A stretch of DNA of 45,949 nucleotides from Flavobacteriales bacterium (GTDB lineage Bacteria; Bacteroidota; Bacteroidia; Flavobacteriales; PHOS-HE28), in contig SSGN01000012.1 in assembly GCA_008016945.1 (NCBI GenBank), forward strand, positions 1 to 45,949, written 5' to 3'. The position numbers were made by a program, and so were the translations under genes. The notes under the pieces were generated by a model that was given only the letters and a program-made list of their open reading frames with translations, did not search any database and was not told where the DNA came from. Positions 17,601-25,950 of the stretch are shown here, one piece after another (positions within the stretch are counted from its first letter, which is position 1; every line of letters starts with the position of its first letter).

Positions 17601-20600
17601 CCACGTTCGGGGATCGGCTACCAGCATTGGTGCAGAACGGTCCGGTTGGATAGCTGAACGCAGGGTTCATCGGAATATCCACGCTAACCAATAAGTCGGC
17701 TGATACTGGGTTGCAGACCCCACCTGGGATCGAATACGTGTAGGTTCCAGAGAGGTCGCTCAATGGGTCGAACACGTCGGAATGGGCCGCTCCCTGGTAC
17801 CACCAGGAACCACCTGCATCAGGCGATCCTCCCAACGAGTCGAGCAGTTGGAAGCTCGATGCCGTGGCGCAGGTTGAGACAGTACGGGCCACCCCCGCTT
17901 GAGGTTGCTCCGTGATCGTTACGGACGTCGTATCTCCAAGCGGCGAATAGCAGCTTGTGGGGCTGGCGTGATAGACGATCAAGTGAGTTCCCGCACCAAG
18001 GGTTCCTGCGTTCAAGGAGCCATCGGTTCCGATACCACCCATACAGGTCGTACAGTCGAAGGTTCCGCCAACGGGCATCGTGTTATCCGGAACGATGGCC
18101 CCGGCGGTGGAGCAATGGTCCCCGGTCGCGAAGCGCAGCTCCGGCAAAGGGGTTGGGAGAACGGTTACCGTGAATGCGCACGTTGCCGTATTGGATGCTT
18201 GGTCCGTGGCCGTTACTGTGACCAAGGTCGAGTCCAGGTTGAACCAGGAGCCCGGTCCTTGTGAATAGGTGATGGCAGGAGCCAGGTCGATATTGTCCGT
18301 CGCCGTGGCCAGGAAGCTCACCTGGGTCCCACATGCACCACCCGTTGCGGCCACGATCGTGTTGGAGGGACAGATCAGCGTGGGGGCGATGTGGTCTGCT
18401 GGCGTGACCACAAGCGTGTCGTAGGCTGTACGACCGACGGCGTCCACGAACCGAACGATGATCGATGTGGGATGGTCGATCGAAGTGCCCGGAAGTACGT
18501 CTTGTGAGATGATGAGCGGCGTGGAGCAGTCATGGACATCCGTGTATAGCACGGTCAGGTCAGCAATGGTGGCGTGCCCGGTGCTGTCGAGAGGAATGAT
18601 CTGGTCGGCAAGCGGCGTGAAGCTGGGTGGGTCGTTGTCAATGATGTGGACCCAGTGATTGTTCCACCTTCCGTTGCCTGCGGCATCCTCGATCCACATG
18701 GTCATGTACAGCACCGTGTCTCGTGTGAAAACCGTTCCCGCCGAAGGAAGCATGGTGTTGGTCCAGGAACCACAGTCCGCCACGGTGAGTGAGTCGCGCA
18801 GATCAGGGAAGGCCACCATGCAGTCCACGCCAAGGTCGATCCTTAGTGTGTCATTCAAAGGACAGGTCACACTCGGTGCCGCATTGTCCAGAATGGTGAT
18901 GGTGAATGGAACGCCGGTGCTGGCATTCCCATTGATATCGGTTGCTTCGGAGGTGATCGTTGTGGTGCCGACCGGGAAGAAGTCCCCATCGTTATGGGAC
19001 TGCGTGAGTGATAGGATGGCACAGTTGTCGGTAGCATTGATCGTGAAATTCACCGTGGCACCACAGGTGTTCGGGGCGGCATTGATCGTGATGTTCCCGG
19101 ACGTGGTGATGAGGGGGGGGGCGGTATCAAGCACGGTCACTTTCCAGGAGCAGGTGTCCGTATTGCCATTGTCATCACGGTGGACCTGGTAGAGCTGGTG
19201 TACACCGGGGGCGAGTGCATGGTCCGGGAGGCCGGTCACGTCCTGCCAGGCCGGATCGCCGTCCTCGAGCAAGAAGGTGCGATGGTCGGTCTCTGTGTCA
19301 CTATCGCAGTTATCGATACTGGTGATGGTGGGGAATACGTACAGCAGTCCACAGGTCCCCGTGGTTGAGGTGAATATTTGGTCGGTGGGAGGGGTCTGGA
19401 TCGTCGGTGCGGTCTGGTCGATCACATCCACGATGAACGAACAGGATGAGCTGTTCATGCTGGCATCCGTGATGGAGAGCGTCACAAGTGTCCCCGCCAC
19501 CACTTCACTTCCGGCGATCGGATGTTGCACGATCGGATTGAACGTACAGTTGTCCCCGACCACCGCATCCACCGTATAGTCAGGAAGCACGGCGGTGCAA
19601 TCATCGGATGCGGATAGCGGAGGATGAGCAGGGCAGGTGATCGTCGGCGCGGTGGTGTCCACTACGGTCAAGGAGAACGAACATCCGCTGCTGTTCATGG
19701 CCTGGTCGTACGCCCGATAGCTGATGGTGTAGTGCCCAGGTCCGATGGGCTGGCCGAATGGGAAGGCAGTGGTCTGAACAATGCTGTCCACACCGCAATT
19801 GTCCGTTGCCACGGCTATCCTTTCGTCGAATAGTGCAGCACAGGCGGCTTGCACCTGGATCACGGTGTCGGAGGGACAGTGGATCACGGGTTGTTCCTGG
19901 TCCATCACCGTCACAAGGAAGGTGCTGGCCGTGGACTGCACCCCATCATTGACCTGATAGGTCACCGGGGTGGTACCCACCGGGAAGACATCACCGTTAT
20001 AGAGCCCACTGGTGACCCCGATCGTTACGGCCGAAGGACAGTTGTCCATCCCGGTCGGTTCAGACCACGTCACCATCGCCCCGCATTGGCCAGGCGAGCT
20101 CGGTACGGTCAAGTTGTTCGGTAGGCCGATGATCGTAGGTGGCTGGTTGTCCACGACCGCCACGGTGAAGGTGCAGGTGCTGCTGTTCGTGCCATCAAAG
20201 GCCCTGTAGGTAATGGCGGTGTTGCCTGTTGGGAAGGTGGCACCGCTCGGAGGGCCTGCGGTGAGCGTGGTGCTGGCCGTGCAATTGTCGGTGACGGTAG
20301 GAGGGGAATGGTTCACCACAGCGCCACACGTTGTCGGGTCGGCGGTCACCACGATGGTATCCGGACAGGAAACGAAGGTCGGCGGATGGATGTCTTGCAC
20401 CGTGACCGTGAACGAGCACGAATCGGCCAGACCTGCGGTATCGACGGCGCGATACGTGACAGTGGTGGTCCCGATGGGGAACAGAGCTCCACTGGTCGGA
20501 CCGGTCATCTGCACCAAAGTCGCGATGCAATTGTCCGAGAGCACCGGTGCAGCGAAGGAGAAGTGCGCACCACATGCGTTCAACTCAGCGTTGATGGTCG

Positions 20601-23600
20601 TGTCGGACGAACAGGAGACAATGGTCGGTGGTGTATTATCGATCACGGTCACTACGAGATCACAGGTGGCCACGTTGCCAAACGCATCCGTGGCCTGGAA
20701 GCGCAATGGTGTGGGACCAATGGGGAAGAAGGAACCACTGGCCAGACCGCTGATGAGCAAGGGGGAAGCACTGCTACAATTGTCCGTCGCAATGGGATCC
20801 GCATAGGTGAAGGTCGCCCCGCACCCTCCAGCATCGGCGGTGAGCGTAGTATCCACCGGGCAGTTCGCGATCGTGGGTGGTTCGAGGTCCTTCACTTCGA
20901 TCGTGAAGGAGCATTGCGTCACATGGCCATCGCTATCCACCACCGCCCAGGTCTGCACCGTGTTGCCCGTCGGGAACGGAGAACCGCTGGTGATCCCTGT
21001 CCCATCGATCTGCGAAAGCGTCCAGCCGGGTTGGTCATCGGTAACGATCGGTGCAGCATAGGAGTACGTGGCTGTGCATAGCCCTGGGGCGGTGTTCACC
21101 TCCGTGTTCGGAGGGCAGACCAGCAAGGGGGCGTCATTTCCGACCACGGTAACGGTGAATGTGCACGACGCGGATCTGCCGTGCTGGTCGATGGCTGTAT
21201 ACGCGATATGGTGTGTGCCGATGGTGAAAGTGGAACCGGGTGCAAGTCCGCCCGTTCGGGTGACCGCCACCGGACCACAATTGTCGGAGGCACTGGGTTC
21301 CGCCCAAGTGGCGGGAGCGCTCGTTCCGTTCAAGGAAGCCTGGACCACGATGTTGCTTGGACAACCGAACAAGGCTGGATCTTGAAGGTCCTGGACGGTC
21401 ACCGAAAAAGAGCAACTTGCGGTGTTCCCAGCACTATCCCGTGCGGTGTAGGTCACGGTGGTCGTGCCGATCGGGAAGAAGGTACCGCTGGCACCACCGG
21501 CCGTCCGCTCGCGGCGGAAGGCGCAGTTGTCGCTGAATACGGGGGGCGGATAGTTGACGACTGCACCGCAGATACCGCTCGTGGTCGGCACGGTGAGGTC
21601 GGTCGGGCAATTGACCACCACCGGGGCTTCGGTATCCACCACCGTGATCGTGAAAGAACAGGAATCGGTGTTGCCTGCAACATCTGTGAAAGTGTAGACC
21701 TTGGTGGTGACACCCACAGGATATGGTCCATTCGCGATCACCTGGATGCTGGAGTCGATGCCTACGCTTTGCGAACGGCTTGTCACGATCACCGGCCCGC
21801 AGTTGTCGGTCGCGGTCGGTTCAACGAAGGAGTATGGCGCGCTGCACGTACCGGGCAAGGCGTTCAGGACCACTGACGAAGGTTGGCCACTGATGACCGG
21901 CGCAATGGTATCCACGGCGATCAAGGACACCTGGCAGGTGGCGTAGTTGCCTGTCGCATCCATCACACGGAGCGTGACCAAATGGTCGCCCTTGTACACG
22001 GCGGTGCCCGCGACCGGGGACTGGGACCAGGTGAGAGCTCCGGTGCAATTGTCCGTTGCGGCAGCGAGTGGTACGAAGTCCGGAACTGAGACCGTACACC
22101 CGTCGCTCACGGGCCGTGTATTGGAACCTGGACAGGTGACGATGGTGGGAGCTACGATATCACCGACCAGAACGGAGATTGAACCACTGGTCGTGGAACC
22201 ACAGCCCACCTGATCCACACGGGCACGGAATGACGTGGATTGTGTCAGGTTACTGAAGGTGTGGGTGGTGGTGGTGTTCGTTATGGAAGTACTGTTCACG
22301 AAATTGTCCGTCGAGGACTCCCATCCGGAGATCACACCGGTGTGACCAGTGAGCGTTAGTACACCGCTGTTCGCATTGGGGCATAGCTGACCACCGATCG
22401 TGGTACTGATACTGCCGCCAACGGGCAGGGCCTCCACGTTGATATTGTGCGTGGTGCTCCGCGAACAACTCCCCACGCCGGTGGTGTAGGTGATGGCCGA
22501 ACTACCACTCGCCGTTGGGGTGAAGTTCGACCCCGTGACCCCAGTGCCGCTCCATGTTCCACCGGGGATGCTACCCGTGGTGTGGATCACCCCGTCGATG
22601 TCGAGGATGGTACCTGAGGTTGGGGCCGTGAGCCTGACGTACCGTGTCGGTGCTGCGAGCACCCTCTGGGAGATCACGGCTTCGGTACGGGAGGAGGTGG
22701 CTGTGCCCAGGATCCAATTGGATCCATCGACGGAGGTCTCTATGCGGAGTGTGGGTAGGCTCATGCCCGCGGAGGTGGCGCGCCAACGGATGTGCAATGC
22801 CTCGCCGGCAGGGAGCGTGTCCCCCAAAGCAAGGGTGATGGACCCACCACCTCCTTGCAGCCTGGTGTGGACATTGTCCCATGGTCCCAAGGCATTGGTG
22901 ATCGCGGTGGCACTGGTCGAGGTGACCACGGCGGTGCCACTACCGGTGGCCGAGGCGATCAGTCGCTCGTTGAGGTCGATGGAGGCCCCGGTACAGATGG
23001 CGTCGGGAAGGGTGAAGAGCGCCGGGTTGTGCGGGTCTGCGGCGCGATCCCCGAATTGGGCGAAGGCGACGAACGCGTGACGGTCGCTGGTCGAGCCGCT
23101 AAGCGGATGGGCGGGGATGGCGATCTCGTCCTCGAACGCCCCGGAAACGATCACGCCGCCGTATTGGTCCGCGGCGATACCGCTCAGGATCTGGTCGTCA
23201 TGGCCGGTGATGGCGGTCAGTTGCTTGAGGGTGCCGTCATGACCAGCGGTCATGACGAAGGCGTCTGCACCATTCGTTGCGGAGATGATGGATGCGCTGA
23301 AATTGACGGTGCCTTCGAACGTGCCTCCGATGTGGATCAACCCCCATTTTCCGGTGGAGATATCACGAGGATTGAAGCGGGCACCACCACTGGTGCCATA
23401 GCCCGTGCGGACGAAGTCCACCACGCCGGATTGGGCCTGAAGCCGCATGAGATACGCCGATGCATTGCCACTGGTGATGGGTGAGGCGTTCGGGAAGGTG
23501 CTTCCGGAACCGACAGCTCCGGTCACGAACACACCGGCGCAGGTGGCCACCAGGTTCGGGCGGCCCACGGCGTTGTTCGAAGGGTCGGTGATGCTCATGC

Positions 23601-24525
23601 TCCACGCCCAGCTGCCATCCAAGAGGAAGGCCGAGATCACATGATCGGCTTCCGTTTGGTTGGTGATGTTCCATTGCCCGGTACCGGTGTGTTGCCAGCG
23701 AAAGGTGTTGCCTCCTGCGATCGCACCCAAGTAGAAGCGTTCTCCATCGCTGTCGATGGTCGTGGGCTGGTCGTCGTTCGCGGTGCCTCCGATCACGGAC
23801 CAGATCGGGTCGCCATCAAGGTCATAGCGGTTCAAGAAGATGCTGGCCTGCGTGGGCCCTCCGACTGCGGCGTTGGTGCTTCTGAAGGTTCCCGTCAGGA
23901 TGATCCCCGTGTTGTCCACCGCGAGGTCCGGGTAGCCTTCGTCGTATTGGTCTCCTATGCTCCTGGCCCACAGGAACTCACCGTTCGGGGAGAACGCGGC
24001 CAAGTAGATGTCCTTCGAACCGTTCAAGGCCACCAGTAGGTCGGTGGAAACAGTGCCATTGGCACTGGTGAAATGGCATGTGGCGGTGTAGACGCCGGTG
24101 ATGAACACGGTGCCATCGCGGCCTATGGCGATATGCTCAGGTGTGGCCTCGTCCGATCCGATGATCGCGACCTTCCATCGGACCGATCCCCAGCTATCGT
24201 ACTTGTATACCACGGCCTGATCCCGGTTGGAGAGGGTGGGCAGGGTAGGGCTAAGGCTCGTATTCTGTGCGTCGCCCACGACAAGGATGGATCCTTCGGT
24301 GGAGTCCACCGCCACGGCATGGAAGTGCTCCGGTTCATTGGAGTTCAGGGCGTAGGACCACTTCCAGTCGTAGGACTGCCCCATGGTCTGAGCCACGGCC
24401 AGCAGACAGGCCAAGGCCCAATGCACCGTGCGCTTGGCGAAGGGTATGTTGAATGTGTTCAAGGCCGTTTCGAAGCGTGTCGTTCTACGGACATGAATGG
24501 GGCAAGGTTCCCGGTGATCCGGCAT
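14647..24525 (-). CDS. Giant T9SS type B adhesin with HYR and Ig-like repeats (module 1)
   Basis: Secreted surface protein of about 3,292 aa, a candidate adhesin. I chose the ATG at 24525 because the open frame upstream of it runs into the divergent sigma-factor gene; a TTG at 24462 would leave a tighter signal peptide (MNTFNIPFAKRTVHWALACL). Order from the N terminus: signal peptide ending AQTMGQ; an SBBP-like propeller region (about 23030-24390); a spacer with Ig-like modules; 16 HYR modules (about 18160-22170), each with an APxIxCP-type start, TDNC and an SCSFTVTV-type end; further Ig-like modules (about 16300-18150); four 73-residue Cys-rich repeats (15388-16263); and a type B sorting domain in the last 86 residues (FSPNGDGENDRFEI, ending FIVIKR). 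It is coupled to the PorP/SprF gene by a 4-bp overlap. A SprB-like gliding or adhesion role is inference. Confidence 0.92.
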   Translation of the reverse strand: MPDHREPCPIHVRRTTRFETALNTFNIPFAKRTVHWALACLLAVAQTMGQSYDWKWSYALNSNEPEHFHAVAVDSTEGSILVVGDAQNTSLSPTLPTLSNRDQAVVYKYDSWGSVRWKVAIIGSDEATPEHIAIGRDGTVFITGVYTATCHFTSANGTVSTDLLVALNGSKDIYLAAFSPNGEFLWARSIGDQYDEGYPDLAVDNTGIILTGTFRSTNAAVGGPTQASIFLNRYDLDGDPIWSVIGGTANDDQPTTIDSDGERFYLGAIAGGNTFRWQHTGTGQWNITNQTEADHVISAFLLDGSWAWSMSITDPSNNAVGRPNLVATCAGVFVTGAVGSGSTFPNASPITSGNASAYLMRLQAQSGVVDFVRTGYGTSGGARFNPRDISTGKWGLIHIGGTFEGTVNFSASIISATNGADAFVMTAGHDGTLKQLTAITGHDDQILSGIAADQYGGVIVSGAFEDEIAIPAHPLSGSTSDRHAFVAFAQFGDRAADPHNPALFTLPDAICTGASIDLNERLIASATGSGTAVVTSTSATAITNALGPWDNVHTRLQGGGGSITLALGDTLPAGEALHIRWRATSAGMSLPTLRIETSVDGSNWILGTATSSRTEAVISQRVLAAPTRYVRLTAPTSGTILDIDGVIHTTGSIPGGTWSGTGVTGSNFTPTASGSSAITYTTGVGSCSRSTTHNINVEALPVGGSISTTIGGQLCPNANSGVLTLTGHTGVISGWESSTDNFVNSTSITNTTTTHTFSNLTQSTSFRARVDQVGCGSTTSGSISVLVGDIVAPTIVTCPGSNTRPVSDGCTVSVPDFVPLAAATDNCTGALTWSQSPVAGTAVYKGDHLVTLRVMDATGNYATCQVSLIAVDTIAPVISGQPSSVVLNALPGTCSAPYSFVEPTATDNCGPVIVTSRSQSVGIDSSIQVIANGPYPVGVTTKVYTFTDVAGNTDSCSFTITVVDTEAPVVVNCPTDLTVPTTSGICGAVVNYPPPVFSDNCAFRRERTAGGASGTFFPIGTTTVTYTARDSAGNTASCSFSVTVQDLQDPALFGCPSNIVVQASLNGTSAPATWAEPSASDNCGPVAVTRTGGLAPGSTFTIGTHHIAYTAIDQHGRSASCTFTVTVVGNDAPLLVCPPNTEVNTAPGLCTATYSYAAPIVTDDQPGWTLSQIDGTGITSGSPFPTGNTVQTWAVVDSDGHVTQCSFTIEVKDLEPPTIANCPVDTTLTADAGGCGATFTYADPIATDNCSSASPLLISGLASGSFFPIGPTPLRFQATDAFGNVATCDLVVTVIDNTPPTIVSCSSDTTINAELNACGAHFSFAAPVLSDNCIATLVQMTGPTSGALFPIGTTTVTYRAVDTAGLADSCSFTVTVQDIHPPTFVSCPDTIVVTADPTTCGAVVNHSPPTVTDNCTASTTLTAGPPSGATFPTGNTAITYRAFDGTNSSTCTFTVAVVDNQPPTIIGLPNNLTVPSSPGQCGAMVTWSEPTGMDNCPSAVTIGVTSGLYNGDVFPVGTTPVTYQVNDGVQSTASTFLVTVMDQEQPVIHCPSDTVIQVQAACAALFDERIAVATDNCGVDSIVQTTAFPFGQPIGPGHYTISYRAYDQAMNSSGCSFSLTVVDTTAPTITCPAHPPLSASDDCTAVLPDYTVDAVVGDNCTFNPIVQHPIAGSEVVAGTLVTLSITDASMNSSSCSFIVDVIDQTAPTIQTPPTDQIFTSTTGTCGLLYVFPTITSIDNCDSDTETDHRTFLLEDGDPAWQDVTGLPDHALAPGVHQLYQVHRDDNGNTDTCSWKVTVLDTAPPLITTSGNITINAAPNTCGATVNFTINATDNCAILSLTQSHNDGDFFPVGTTTITSEATDINGNASTGVPFTITILDNAAPSVTCPLNDTLRIDLGVDCMVAFPDLRDSLTVADCGSWTNTMLPSAGTVFTRDTVLYMTMWIEDAAGNGRWNNHWVHIIDNDPPSFTPLADQIIPLDSTGHATIADLTVLYTDVHDCSTPLIISQDVLPGTSIDHPTSIIVRFVDAVGRTAYDTLVVTPADHIAPTLICPSNTIVAATGGACGTQVSFLATATDNIDLAPAITYSQGPGSWFNLDSTLVTVTATDQASNTATCAFTVTVLPTPLPELRFATGDHCSTAGAIVPDNTMPVGGTFDCTTCMGGIGTDGSLNAGTLGAGTHLIVYHASPTSCYSPLGDTTSVTITEQPQAGVARTVSTCATASSFQLLDSLGGSPDAGGSWWYQGAAHSDVFDPLSDLSGTYTYSIPGGVCNPVSADLLVSVDIPMNPAFSYPTGPFCTNAGSRSPNVAFGTFSTNDPINLTINASTGVIDVGASQPGTYTVTQTITNGSCVTSHTEPVVIVAPPSVNIASVAPLCSNNAAIALIGSPAEGTWSGEGVSHGVFDPAIAGAGAHLITYAIGSSGCVGIDSISITVNDPANATITYAGTPYCHGSGVANITHSGTAGGTFSSTSGLSLNSATGSVDLEATAPGTYIVGYSIPATNGCSPFQTTTSIVIEAAPEAGPDNDTTLCTSLSSFDLNTLLQNGVATGGTWMRTGNVIVPGGVVTPSSNTTGGSMTYWYRLGGTATCPADSAVMTINHVIQPNAGIDGQLSLCSNGSPVPLTTQLGASDLGGTWSGPSAVVGGIYDPVTMAPGTYTYTVSGTLPCVAHSATVTVTEDPATVIEVTDTACSTYTWSLNGETFTSSGTYDSVNGCVTHRLHLTIVVPGTACDDGLAATGNDAYDVNCNCTGVQIDCNGTVGGTAAIDACGTCAGGTTGITPNAACTDCAGVINGSAAIGTPCDDGNSNTTNDTWTTGCQCVGTPVNFDCAGVANGTAAIDACGTCAGGTTGITPNAACTDCAGVINGTAAIGTPCDDGNSNTTNDTWTTGCQCVGTPVNFDCAGVANGTAAIDACGTCAGGTTGITPNAACTDCAGVINGSAAIGTPCDDGNSNTTNDTWTTGCQCVGTPVNFDCAGVANGTAAIDACGTCAGGTTGITPNATCTDCAGVVNGTSLPGTACNDNDPTTVNDTWNSSCECIGDMEACSSDAGPDQTVCAAHATLAALGTGQWSGPVGILFHDPASPTTTIEIAAPGTHLLSWTVTQGACIAIDTLRLTRLDQVDPVEVSAGDDQYLEVTHATTLMAVATPGADLTWNLISGAGMIEAPAAQQTMVHGLGSGTNTFLVTATLGPCGSSSDTVRIIVKDLFIPQGFSPNGDGENDRFEITGMMAFPDSRLTVYNRWGQLVYENTAYANEWDGRSGSGQDLPDATYFYVLNLSGDRSYNGFIVIKR
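15388..16263 (-). repeat. Four tandem 219-bp repeats in the giant adhesin gene
   Basis: Units run 16263-16045, 16044-15826, 15825-15607 and 15606-15388, each exactly 219 bp (73 codons). The second and third units, plus most of the first, are almost identical at DNA level; the first differs at its start (DCNGTVGG in place of DCAGVANG) and the fourth in its second half. Each unit has two DCAG-type half-repeats, with eight to ten cysteines spaced as in DACGTCAGG and TPCDDGNSN, probably disulfide-bonded. The near identity implies recent duplication or gene conversion, and copy number may vary between strains or be collapsed in assemblies. Confidence 0.95.
19113..19121. repeat. Nine-base G/C homopolymer in the giant adhesin gene
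   Basis: Nine G on the plus strand (nine C in the coding sense) span the Ala-Pro-Pro start of one HYR module (DTAPPLITT). A slip would truncate the adhesin well before its sorting domain. Compare the tracts at 9893-9901 and 35388-35396. Confidence 0.6.
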
Positions 24526-24566
24526 GGGAGATCGACGAACGGAAGGGCCGGGTCGATGGATAGGGT

Positions 24567-24599
24567 CTTGAGGTGGCGTTCGTCCCGGCCCTAACTTCG
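24567..24599 (+). promoter_or_regulatory. Possible promoter of the ECF sigma gene
   Basis: CTTG (24567-24570), 21 bp, then TAACTTCG (24592-24599) resembles the Bacteroidota pattern TTTG-N17-23-TAnnTTTG with one mismatch in each box. It lies 74 bp upstream of the sigma-factor start in the divergent gap shared with the giant adhesin gene. Weak evidence. Confidence 0.28.
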
Positions 24600-24651
24600 A
24601 GCCACGTCTGGCGGGACCATGCCCATCGCGGTATGCGTTACCCCGGGAACG

Positions 24652-24668
24652 GTGGTGCATTCCACCAC
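24652..24668. promoter_or_regulatory. Perfect inverted repeat just upstream of the ECF sigma start
   Basis: GTGGTG (24652-24657) and CACCAC (24663-24668) form a 6-bp perfect inverted repeat with a 5-base spacer, ending 5 bp before the ATG. It could be an operator or an RNA hairpin that limits access of ribosomes to the start codon. Confidence 0.4.
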
Positions 24669-24673
24669 TAAGG

Positions 24674-25213
24674 ATGAGATCTCCGGAGACCGACTTGCAC
24701 GATATCGTGGCGGCCAAGGCCGACCCTGAGCGCTTCGCGCCATTGTACGAGCGCTATTTCGTGGACATCTTCCGCTTCATCCTCCGGCGTACGGGCCACC
24801 GCGACCTCACCGCGGACCTCACCCAGCAGACCTTTCTGAAGGCCTTGTTGGCCCTACCGAAGTACGAGGATCGGGGACTGCCGTTCAGAGCTTGGCTCTA
24901 TCGCATCGCGTTGAACGAACTGAGGATGTTCTGGCGCAAACGGAAAGAGGTGGTCATCGATGTCGGCCACCACGAGGCCATGGGGCTTTCAGAAGAGATC
25001 GGACTGACCATGGATGAAGAGGATATGTCGCGGCTGGCGGCGTCATTGGGCCGCCTGGATGAGCGCCAAGCCAGATTGATCGAACTGCGCTACATGGATG
25101 GCCTGAGCTTCGCTGAACTGGGGCAGGTCCTGGGTATTGGAGAGGATGCCGCGAAAATGAGAACGCACCGGGTGCTCGCACAACTGCGCACCGACCTATC
25201 CAGAAGGGCATGA
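24674..25213 (+). CDS. ECF-type RNA polymerase sigma factor (sigma-70 family)
   Basis: Alternative sigma factor of 179 aa. Region 2 is at about 20-90 (RYFVDIFRFILRRTGHRD then LTQQTFLKALLAL and FRAWLYRIALNELRMFWR), and region 4 is at about 125-175 (LGRLDERQARLIELRYMDGLSFAELGQVLG, then AKMRTHRVLAQLR), both typical of ECF sigmas. It starts at an ATG with a purine-rich AAGG directly in front. Its stop overlaps the start of the following small membrane-protein gene (ATGA), so the two are coupled. It is divergent from the ~21 kb adhesin/PorP block, which suggests control of that block. In Porphyromonas the ECF factor SigP regulates T9SS genes; whether this protein is comparable is inference. Confidence 0.93.
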   Translation: MRSPETDLHDIVAAKADPERFAPLYERYFVDIFRFILRRTGHRDLTADLTQQTFLKALLALPKYEDRGLPFRAWLYRIALNELRMFWRKRKEVVIDVGHHEAMGLSEEIGLTMDEEDMSRLAASLGRLDERQARLIELRYMDGLSFAELGQVLGIGEDAAKMRTHRVLAQLRTDLSRRA

Positions 25214-25470
25214 AAAGATCATACAGAATAGCGCCCGAGGGTGGTGGAACTCAACCTTCCGACGCGGAGATCGCACGGTATATGGATGCGACACGCCTCA
25301 AGTACAACTACGCCAGGGCGAAGGAATTGCTGCACCGCAAGCCCATCTATAAGGATCGCCGCGCGTTCCTGGTGATCCTGATCATCGTGCTCCTGGCATG
25401 GCTGCTCAGCGAGACCGAGCATGGACTGCGGTCGCCGGAGAGGCCGAAGCAGGAACGGGTGCAGGAGTAG
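25210..25470 (+). CDS. Small single-pass membrane protein coupled to the ECF sigma factor
   Basis: An 86-aa protein whose start overlaps the sigma-factor stop by 4 bp. About 50 charged N-terminal residues (SDAEIARYMDATRLKYNYAR, then HRKPIYKDRR) precede one strong membrane helix (FLVILIIVLLAWLL), followed by a ~20-residue charged tail. By the positive-inside rule the basic KDRR side should be cytoplasmic. It has no HxxxCxxC zinc anti-sigma motif. The position suggests an anti-sigma or membrane tether for the sigma factor, but the sequence does not prove it; it could also be an unrelated small envelope protein. Confidence 0.8.
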   Translation: MKRSYRIAPEGGGTQPSDAEIARYMDATRLKYNYARAKELLHRKPIYKDRRAFLVILIIVLLAWLLSETEHGLRSPERPKQERVQE

Positions 25471-25950
25471 GTGGCGGACGAAGGTTGCTATCAGCCCTCC
25501 ACGACGTGGGCAACGGCCTGTCGCCATGCATCGGCGAACTTGTTGGCGTATGCGTGGTAAGCACCCCCTGGAACAAGTGCTGGAGCGTAACGGAGCCAGT
25601 ATCGAAGAAGTGGTCTGTTCGACCGGGTGGTGATACCATTAGGAGATTCAATAGCGGCCGAAGATGCGCGGCTATTTTTTCACAGGTTGAATGCGTGGAC
25701 CGCAGGGAGCGAAGCTACCGAGGGTCGGGCCTGCGGATTAGGTCTCTCGGCGATGACATGGGAGAGCAGCTCAAGCGGATCGGATGGTATTGGATGTTCA
25801 ATGGGTATACGTAGAGTAGTGATCGCCGCGTCCATCTTCACTGCCTCCCTTCATCACCATATGGAACAGGTGGTAGGAATACCGCTGCTTTCCCGCCGAC
25901 GGAGCAGTGTTCCCTGCGTGGCGTACCGCCCGCCGCCATCGCTCCCAAGG
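25471..25950. other. Intergenic region of about 480 bp
   Basis: No convincing gene is present between the small membrane-protein gene and the S46 peptidase promoter. The only coding-like piece is a 27-codon frame at 25550-25633 (starting MRGKHPLEQVLERNG) that ends exactly where the dispersed repeat begins; it could be a fragment of a lost gene. The right half (25633-25808) is the dispersed repeat copy B. The stretch from 25809 to 25950 shows nothing I recognise. Confidence 0.6.
25633..25808 (+). repeat. Dispersed repeat element, copy B (partner at 11304-11502)
   Basis: The same two blocks as copy A: block 1 at 25633-25686 and block 2 at 25693-25808, with only 6 bp between them. The pairing arms are CCGCAGG (25700-25706) and CCTGCGG (25730-25736), so the T-A pair of copy A is replaced by C-G with pairing kept. 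Block 2 could also be read as protein (VDRRERSYRG in both copies, with third-base changes), but the 25-bp difference in spacing puts the two blocks in different relative frames in the two copies, which argues against an intact shared gene. Confidence 0.75.

Noticed and set aside
24526..24717. N-terminal extension of the giant adhesin to 24717
   Set aside because: It would overlap the divergent sigma gene by 44 bp and place about 100 non-hydrophobic residues before the signal peptide.
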